From the NCBI GenBank assembly GCA_023229525.1, contig JALNZC010000073.1, forward strand, positions 1-11,992: a stretch of 11,992 nt of DNA, in the 5' to 3' direction. Numbering within the stretch: the stretch's first letter is position 1; the number at the start of each line of letters is the position of its first letter. The position numbers and the translations under genes were made by a program. Below, piece after piece: positions 7,541 to 11,992 of this stretch. The notes under the pieces were generated by a model. That model was not told where the DNA came from, did not search any database, and was given only the letters and a program-made list of their open reading frames with translations. This DNA comes from Bacteroidales bacterium (GTDB taxonomy: Bacteria > Bacteroidota > Bacteroidia > Bacteroidales > FEN-979).

Positions 7541-8131
7541 TTATGATTTACTTTTTAAAATTCTTCGAATCTGATCAAGGTTATACAATTTTTTCTCTTT
7601 TCTTAAAGAATTGGCGGAATGAGTAAAATACCGGTGTTCCGAAAGGAACTTTACCTGGAGTTCAAGCCATTCCTCCAGATTGGTTTCCAGTATCCCTGCG
7701 TTTTTCCATTCCAATTGTAACTGGAATGAATGAATGAAAAAATCATCTCGACCCAGATAATCCAGATCGGCATCGCAAAGGATTTGTTCAGGGAGTGAAA
7801 TGGCCTGTTGTGGTAGTCTGGTCATCATTATTAAATCAGCAACCTCTTCAATTTCTTCATGCAAATACCCGAACTGGGGTAAAATTTCGCGTGCCAGTGA
7901 AACAGAAACTGCTTCGTGGTCCCTGTATTGAACGATAATGCCTGAATCATGGTAAAGCGCAGCTGTTGCCAGTAGCGCCTGACTGTGTTCATTTAACTTT
8001 TCCAGCGTTGCAAAGTGATGTGATGCTTCCAGAACATCTTTTGTATGCTCAATACTATGATAACAGAGTGAAGGCGTCAACTCATTCTGCAGGCGGGTAA
8101 GGATATAATCCTTCGCTCCCTTAAAATCCAT
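7541..8131 (-). CDS. HD-domain metal-dependent phosphohydrolase
   Basis: A 196-residue soluble protein with a complete HD signature: His25/His29 in YHSIEHT, His61-Asp62 in ALYHDSG, His72 in the following helix and Asp120 in ILCDADLDYLG. These residues build the metal site of HD phosphohydrolases. The arrangement YH-x3-HT-x-D-V with CDADLDYLG describes a stand-alone group of small predicted phosphohydrolases. Its substrate is unknown to me; candidates for HD proteins in general include nucleotides and cyclic nucleotides. There is no sensory or synthetase domain. The ATG at 8131 is the natural start. The 54-base gap to rpe contains a run of ten Ts on the coding strand. The universal stress protein gene lies 11 bases downstream. 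Confidence 0.85.
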   Translation of the reverse strand: MDFKGAKDYILTRLQNELTPSLCYHSIEHTKDVLEASHHFATLEKLNEHSQALLATAALYHDSGIIVQYRDHEAVSVSLAREILPQFGYLHEEIEEVADLIMMTRLPQQAISLPEQILCDADLDYLGRDDFFIHSFQLQLEWKNAGILETNLEEWLELQVKFLSEHRYFTHSANSLRKEKKLYNLDQIRRILKSKS

Positions 8132-8185
8132 TGAAAGGGTGATTTTTTGGTAAAAGTAAAAAAAAAAGCTAAAATCTCAGAGGGA

Positions 8186-8839
8186 TTATTGCAGATTCTT
8201 CAGGCGATGAATGGTCTCTATGGGGGAAGGAGAAGTAAAAACCGCATTCCCCGTAACAAGCACATTGGCACCGTTTTCAATTAATCTTGAGGCATTTGTC
8301 AGATCCACACCACCGTCCACTTCCACCAGCGTTTTGGTATTCTTTCGTGCTATAAGTTCTTCTAACTCCAGGATTTTCTCGTAAGTCTCTCCGATGAATT
8401 TTTGCCCACCGAATCCAGGGTTAACCGACATCAAAAGGACCAGATCAAGATCCCTGATAATGTTGGTCAGCAATGCAACCGGTGAATGGGGATTGAGTGC
8501 TACTCCTGCTTTGGCCCCAGATTTTTTAATGAAATCAATGGTCCGGTGCAGGTGTGGGCATGTTTCACTGTGGACGGTAATAATTTCTGCCTTGTTTTCG
8601 CGGAAACGATCGATATAACGGTCCGGATCAATAATCATCAGGTGTACATCCAGCGGTTTGCGCGCTTTCAGGGCGATCTTTTCTATTACAGGAAATCCAA
8701 AAGAGATATTGGGTACAAAAACACCGTCCATTATATCCAAGTGAATCCAATCGGCTTCACTGCGGTTAAGCATCTCGATATCTTCTCCCAAGTTCAGGAA
8801 ATTGGCTGAGAGGAGTGAAGGCGCTACTAAATGGGACAT
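8186..8839 (-). CDS. rpe: Ribulose-phosphate 3-epimerase
   Basis: This 217-residue TIM-barrel enzyme interconverts ribulose 5-phosphate and xylulose 5-phosphate in the pentose phosphate pathway. All family signatures are present: APSLLSANF (6-14), HLDIMDGVFVPN (33-44), DVHLMI (64-69), MSVNPGFGGQKF (137-148), EVDGGV (173-178) and GNAVF near the C-terminus. Predicted metal ligands are His33, Asp35, His66 and Asp175; Asp35 and Asp175 also act as the acid-base pair. The length is normal. Only 11 bases separate the ATG from the repeat block at 8851-8937, so any leader of the rpe message would consist largely of repeats. It lies 104 bases downstream of rpoD on the same strand. Confidence 0.97.
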   Translation of the reverse strand: MSHLVAPSLLSANFLNLGEDIEMLNRSEADWIHLDIMDGVFVPNISFGFPVIEKIALKARKPLDVHLMIIDPDRYIDRFRENKAEIITVHSETCPHLHRTIDFIKKSGAKAGVALNPHSPVALLTNIIRDLDLVLLMSVNPGFGGQKFIGETYEKILELEELIARKNTKTLVEVDGGVDLTNASRLIENGANVLVTGNAVFTSPSPIETIHRLKNLQ

Positions 8840-8850
8840 ACCTGATAAAA

Positions 8851-8871
8851 CGATTTACGATTTACGATTTA
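8851..8871 (-). repeat. Three tandem copies of a 7-bp unit
   Basis: CGATTTA occurs three times in a row on the plus strand (8851-8857, 8858-8864, 8865-8871), read as TAAATCG on the coding strand of rpe. It joins directly to the octamer array and ends 11 bases before the rpe start codon. Each unit carries a TAA, and since 7 is not a multiple of 3, all three frames are closed. Confidence 0.9.
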
Positions 8872-8937
8872 CAATTTCACCACCTCACGATCTTACCATC
8901 TCACCATCTCACCATTTCACCATTTCACCATTTCGCC
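8871..8937 (-). repeat. Tandem array of an 8-bp unit in the rpoD-rpe spacer
   Basis: Eight octamers of the plus-strand form ACCATYTC, with some variants (ACAATTTC, ACCACCTC, ACGATCTT), fill 8871-8934, and a partial unit extends to 8937. On the minus strand, in the direction of transcription, they read GGTGAAAT or GGTGAGAT, with GGCGAAAT at the end nearest rpoD. Variants cluster on the rpe side, and the rpoD side is nearly perfect. Together with the 7-bp repeats it occupies most of the 104-base spacer. The minus strand has a stop (mostly TGA) in nearly every unit, and five ATGs each open a four-codon frame that then stops. The unit matches the array at 1-87 except for transitions at two positions. 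Confidence 0.92.
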
Positions 8938-8943
8938 AGTCGT

Positions 8944-9807
8944 TTATCCGAGATATGTTTTCAAAATTTTGCTACGTGAAGTATGTTTCAATCGTCTGAT
9001 CGCTTTTTCTTTGATTTGTCGCACTCTTTCACGGGTAAGATCAAATTTTTCGCCAATTTCTTCCAGGGTCATGGGATGACTGCCATTCAGACCAAAATAG
9101 AGGCGAATCACATCGGCTTCCCGTTGCGTCAGTGTTGAAACTGCCCGTTCGATTTCCCGTTTCAAAGATTCATATAATAATCCGTTGTCGGGCGTGGTAT
9201 TTTCTTCACTTCGCAGGACATCATACATGGTATTGTCTTCGTCCTGGATCAGCGGGGCATCCATGGAAACATGGCGACCGGAGTTTCGCATGGATTCCTT
9301 GACCTCGTTTTCGGAGACTTCAAGCAGATTGGCAATTTCGCCAGCATTTGGTTCACGCTCATATTTTTGCTCAAGCTGAGCATATGCTTTATTGATCTTG
9401 TTTATCGATCCGATTTTATTCAGGGGAAGACGCACAATACGCGATTGTTCGGCCAAGGCCTGGAGGATGGATTGCCGGATCCACCATACTGCGTAAGAGA
9501 TAAATTTAAATCCCCGGGTTTCGTCGAAACGCTGGGCTGCTTTAATTAAACCCAGATTTCCTTCATTAATTAAATCTGGCAGACTAAGACCCTGGTTTTG
9601 ATACTGTTTGGAAACTGATACCACGAATCGCAGGTTGGCTTTGGTGAGCTTTTCCAAAGCTGCCATATCGCCTTGTTTGATACGTTGGGCAAGAGCTACC
9701 TCTTCATCGGCAGTGATAAGTTCAACCTTACCTATTTCCTGCAGGTATTTATCCAGCGAAGCGGTTTCGCGATTGGTAACCTGTTTTGTAATTTTTAACT
9801 GCCTCAT
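8944..9807 (-). CDS. rpoD: Primary RNA polymerase sigma factor, Bacteroidota type
   Basis: This 287-residue housekeeping sigma factor directs core RNA polymerase to most promoters. Region 1.2 (SLDKYLQEIG, 17-26) is present but region 1.1 is absent, which is normal for the Bacteroidota primary sigma. Region 2 spans about 55-125: LRFVVSVSKQY, DLINEGNLGLIKA, RFDETRGFKFISYAVWWIRQ, then QALAEQSRIVRLP. Region 3 follows (about 130-210), and region 4 ends with the helix-turn-helix MTLEEIGEKFDLTRERVRQI (246-265). In this phylum the protein recognises TTTG at -33 and TAnnTTTG at -7. The gene starts 66 bases after the pnp stop codon and may be cotranscribed with it. I recall pnp and rpoD as neighbours in other Bacteroidota. 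Confidence 0.96.
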   Translation of the reverse strand: MRQLKITKQVTNRETASLDKYLQEIGKVELITADEEVALAQRIKQGDMAALEKLTKANLRFVVSVSKQYQNQGLSLPDLINEGNLGLIKAAQRFDETRGFKFISYAVWWIRQSILQALAEQSRIVRLPLNKIGSINKINKAYAQLEQKYEREPNAGEIANLLEVSENEVKESMRNSGRHVSMDAPLIQDEDNTMYDVLRSEENTTPDNGLLYESLKREIERAVSTLTQREADVIRLYFGLNGSHPMTLEEIGEKFDLTRERVRQIKEKAIRRLKHTSRSKILKTYLG

Positions 9808-9838
9808 GCGAATGCAATTTTTGTGACCTTGCGGATCG

Positions 9839-9850
9839 TTTTACGTAAAA
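9839..9850. other. 12-bp perfect palindrome in the pnp-rpoD spacer
   Basis: TTTTACGTAAAA is a perfect dyad 31 bases upstream of the rpoD start. Beside it, AAGGTT is repeated directly (about 9853-9864). It has no loop or T tract suited to a terminator. It could be an operator for a dimeric regulator of rpoD, or chance in an AT-rich spacer. I found no clean -33/-7 promoter pair for rpoD around it. Confidence 0.3.
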
Positions 9851-9873
9851 ATAAGGTTAAGGTTACATTCACA

Positions 9874-11992
9874 TTACCTTCTTGGCCCGCGACGATCACC
9901 TCCACGGTTGCGGTCTCGATCACGGTCATTTCCCCTGTCATTATTACGATCAGGCCGGTTTTCCGTACGATGCTCAGCGCTCCGTTCAACATAACCTTCC
10001 GGCTTTGGTAAAAGTGCTTTGCGGGAGAGTTTCAGTTTTCCGGTCTTCGGATCGACTTCAATTAATTTAACTTCAACTTCATCGCCTACTTTCAGAGCAT
10101 CTTCAACTTTTTCCAGACGTTTCCATTCTATCTCGGATATGTGCAGCAGCCCATCCTGGTTCGGCAGAATTTCCACGAAAGCGCCAAACGACTGGATATT
10201 CTTGACTTTGCCCCGATAAATTTCACCAACTTCAGGGACGGACGCAATGCGCTTGATCTTTTCGATCACTTTATCCCGGGCTTCCAGGTTATCAGCTACG
10301 ATATCCACAATGCCGAATTCACCGACCTCTTCGATGACGATAGTGGTTCCTGTTTCCCGTTGCATCTCCTGGATCACTTTACCGCCGGGACCGATGATGG
10401 CACCGATAAACTCCTTGGGTACTTTGATCTGGGTGATTCGTGGTACAAAAGATTTGTAATCTTCCCGTGGAGCAGTAATGGTTTTTTCCATTTCATCGAG
10501 GATGTGCATGCGGCCGCGTCGGGCCTGAGCAAGTGCTTCTTTAAGAATGTCGTAGGAAAGACCATCGACTTTGATGTCCATCTGGCAGGCGGTGATCCCG
10601 TCGCGGGTGCCACAAACTTTAAAGTCCATGTCGCCCAGATGATCTTCATCACCAAGAATATCAGATAATACGACATAACGCTTGCTGTCGGTGATTAATC
10701 CCATTGCAATTCCGCTAACGGGTTTAACGAGTTTCACACCGGCATCCATTAATGCCATGGTACCGGCACAAACCGTAGCCATGGATGAAGAGCCGTTTGA
10801 TTCGAGGATATCGGAAACGACACGTATGGTGTAAAGGTTGTCGGGTCCCTGAGGTATCATGTTTTTTAATGCCCGCAACGCAAGGTTTCCATGTCCGATT
10901 TCACGTCGCCCGGTACTCCGTATGGGTTTCACCTCACCGGTGGCAAAGGATGGAAAGTTATAATGTAAAATAAAATTAACCTTTTCTTCAATGACGGCGC
11001 CATCTATTACCTGGGCATCGAGCTTGGTTCCAAGGGTAACCGTTGTGAGTGATTGTGTTTCACCACGTGTAAAAATCGCCGAACCGTGGGCAGCGGGAAG
11101 GTAGTCTACCTCTGACCAGATAGGTCGGATCTCGTCCGGCATTCGTCCATCGACTCGACGGTGGTTATCAAGGGTGGCATTCCGGATGGCCTCTTTTTCA
11201 ACGTCGTGAAAATAACGCGCGATCATCGCACTCTTTTCTTCCTTTTCTTCATCAGTCAATGATGCGGCAAATTCTTCACAAATCTTATCCAGGATTTTTT
11301 TCCGATCATGCTTGTTGGCAACACCACTTTGGGCCATCTCATAGACCTTCTTATAAGTTGCCTCTTTAAGATTTTCTTTGAATTCAGGATCGTTGGTTTC
11401 GTGGGAATAACTACGCTTGACCTTAGATTTTTCAACCATCGATGCCAATTCCAATTGTATCCTGCATTGATCTTTAATGGCGTCATGGGCAATCCGGATG
11501 GCTTCAACCATGTCGTCTTCCGAGACTTCTTTCATTTCACCTTCGACCATCACAATATTTTCGGATGAGGCGGCGACCATGATGTCAATGTCCGATTCGG
11601 CCATTGCAACTATGGTAGGATTCACCACAAATTGTCCATTGATCCGACCAATTCTCACTTCCGAGATCGGGCCCCGGAAAGGGATATCGCTGACAGCAAG
11701 GGCTGAAGAAGCAGCCAGGCAGGCCAGGGCATCGGGTAAAACATTTTTATCAGCTGATATGAGGGTGACAATGACTTGAACTTCGGCATGGAAATCATCT
11801 GGAAAAAGTGGGCGCAGGGCACGGTCAACAAGACGGGAAATAAGTACTTCATAGTCCGATGGCCGGGCTTCGCGTTTAAAAAATCCTCCGGGAAAACGAC
11901 CAGCAGCAGCATATTTTTCACGGTATTCCACGCTTAAGGGCATGAAGTCAACATTTTCCCTGGCTTCCTGAACGGCTACCACTGTAGCAAGC
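9874..11992 (-). CDS. pnp: Polyribonucleotide nucleotidyltransferase (PNPase), 5' end cut by window
   Basis: A trimeric 3'-5' exoribonuclease that degrades RNA with phosphate. The gene is incomplete: a GTG at 11982 looks like a start, but the frame stays open to the edge and reads LAT before it, matching the conserved LLATVV segment of PNPases. I estimate that about 40 N-terminal residues are missing. Counting from that GTG, the first RNase PH domain includes FMPLSVEY and GRFPGGFFKRE (13-39), and the second includes FTRGETQ (304-310), the phosphate-binding STGRREIGHG (356-365) and GDMDFKV (450-456) with its catalytic-site aspartates. A KH domain (IIGPGGKVI, 529-537) and an S1 domain (587-656) follow. 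The last 40 residues are a low-complexity tail rich in Arg, Asp, Asn and Gly, probably disordered and able to bind RNA. rpoD follows after 66 bases. Confidence 0.97.
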   Translation of the reverse strand, partial: LATVVAVQEARENVDFMPLSVEYREKYAAAGRFPGGFFKREARPSDYEVLISRLVDRALRPLFPDDFHAEVQVIVTLISADKNVLPDALACLAASSALAVSDIPFRGPISEVRIGRINGQFVVNPTIVAMAESDIDIMVAASSENIVMVEGEMKEVSEDDMVEAIRIAHDAIKDQCRIQLELASMVEKSKVKRSYSHETNDPEFKENLKEATYKKVYEMAQSGVANKHDRKKILDKICEEFAASLTDEEKEEKSAMIARYFHDVEKEAIRNATLDNHRRVDGRMPDEIRPIWSEVDYLPAAHGSAIFTRGETQSLTTVTLGTKLDAQVIDGAVIEEKVNFILHYNFPSFATGEVKPIRSTGRREIGHGNLALRALKNMIPQGPDNLYTIRVVSDILESNGSSSMATVCAGTMALMDAGVKLVKPVSGIAMGLITDSKRYVVLSDILGDEDHLGDMDFKVCGTRDGITACQMDIKVDGLSYDILKEALAQARRGRMHILDEMEKTITAPREDYKSFVPRITQIKVPKEFIGAIIGPGGKVIQEMQRETGTTIVIEEVGEFGIVDIVADNLEARDKVIEKIKRIASVPEVGEIYRGKVKNIQSFGAFVEILPNQDGLLHISEIEWKRLEKVEDALKVGDEVEVKLIEVDPKTGKLKLSRKALLPKPEGYVERSAEHRTENRPDRNNDRGNDRDRDRNRGGDRRGPRR

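Noticed and set aside
8158..8197. Possible terminator after rpe
   Set aside because: The coding strand has a run of ten Ts, but the only stem before it is a 5-bp AT-rich pairing (AATCT/AGATT) with a long loop and an offset, too weak to call.
8802..8999. A 65-codon plus-strand open frame across the rpoD-rpe spacer
   Set aside because: Its middle is a translation of the octamer array (TISP-type repeats) and both ends are antisense to rpe and rpoD. It is open only because the repeat lacks stops on that strand.
10141..10668. A 175-codon plus-strand open frame
   Set aside because: It is antisense to the catalytic, KH and S1 coding parts of pnp and has no recognisable features.
11980..11982. GTG as the start of pnp
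   Set aside because: The frame continues to the window edge and the residues before it (LAT) match the conserved PNPase segment, so it is an internal valine codon.

Overview
The window looks like the chromosome of a Bacteroidota bacterium, probably of the Bacteroidales type. The evidence is a 287-residue primary sigma factor with no region 1.1, a lipoprotein with a head-GIN/DUF2807 domain, a LigA of Bacteroidota style, few Shine-Dalgarno sites, and short purine-rich tandem repeats between genes. No RNA gene, insertion sequence, CRISPR array, attachment site or integrase is visible. Most of the content is ordinary core genome with one glycosylation cassette inserted in it.

Layout: positions 1-87 are a tandem array of an 8-base unit, cut by the left edge. 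It is followed by an AT-rich leader and the only plus-strand gene, a DUF2807 lipoprotein (181-912), which ends at a convincing intrinsic terminator (932-968). Everything else is on the minus strand. In transcription order from the right edge it runs: pnp (5' end cut by the window), rpoD, a repeat-filled spacer, rpe, an HD-domain phosphohydrolase, a two-domain universal stress protein, a GT22-like membrane glycosyltransferase, a DegT-family sugar aminotransferase, a DPM1-like polyprenyl-phosphate sugar synthase, and ligA. ligA faces the lipoprotein gene across a 251-base convergent gap that holds the terminator and nothing else I recognise.

How the genes may work together: pnp (RNA decay) and rpoD (housekeeping transcription) are adjacent core information genes. 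The block from 3215 to 6599 is a compact three-gene sugar module. A soluble DPM1-like GT2 enzyme would charge a polyprenyl phosphate with a sugar, and a GT-C membrane enzyme of the class that uses such lipid-linked donors would transfer it outside the membrane. The aminotransferase resembles GDP-perosamine synthases and would make an amino sugar. The junctions are very tight: TAA-2 nt-ATG, then ATGA, then ATGA into ligA. DNA ligase is therefore probably translated in coupling with a glycosylation gene.

The least ordinary features are the intergenic micro-repeats. The arrays at 1-87 and 8871-8937 are variants of one octamer (RGYGARRT), both on the coding strand and both upstream of a gene. Each carries a stop codon in every unit, so all three frames are closed. 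I found no complete new defence or mobile system. The sugar module and the repeat family are the best leads.
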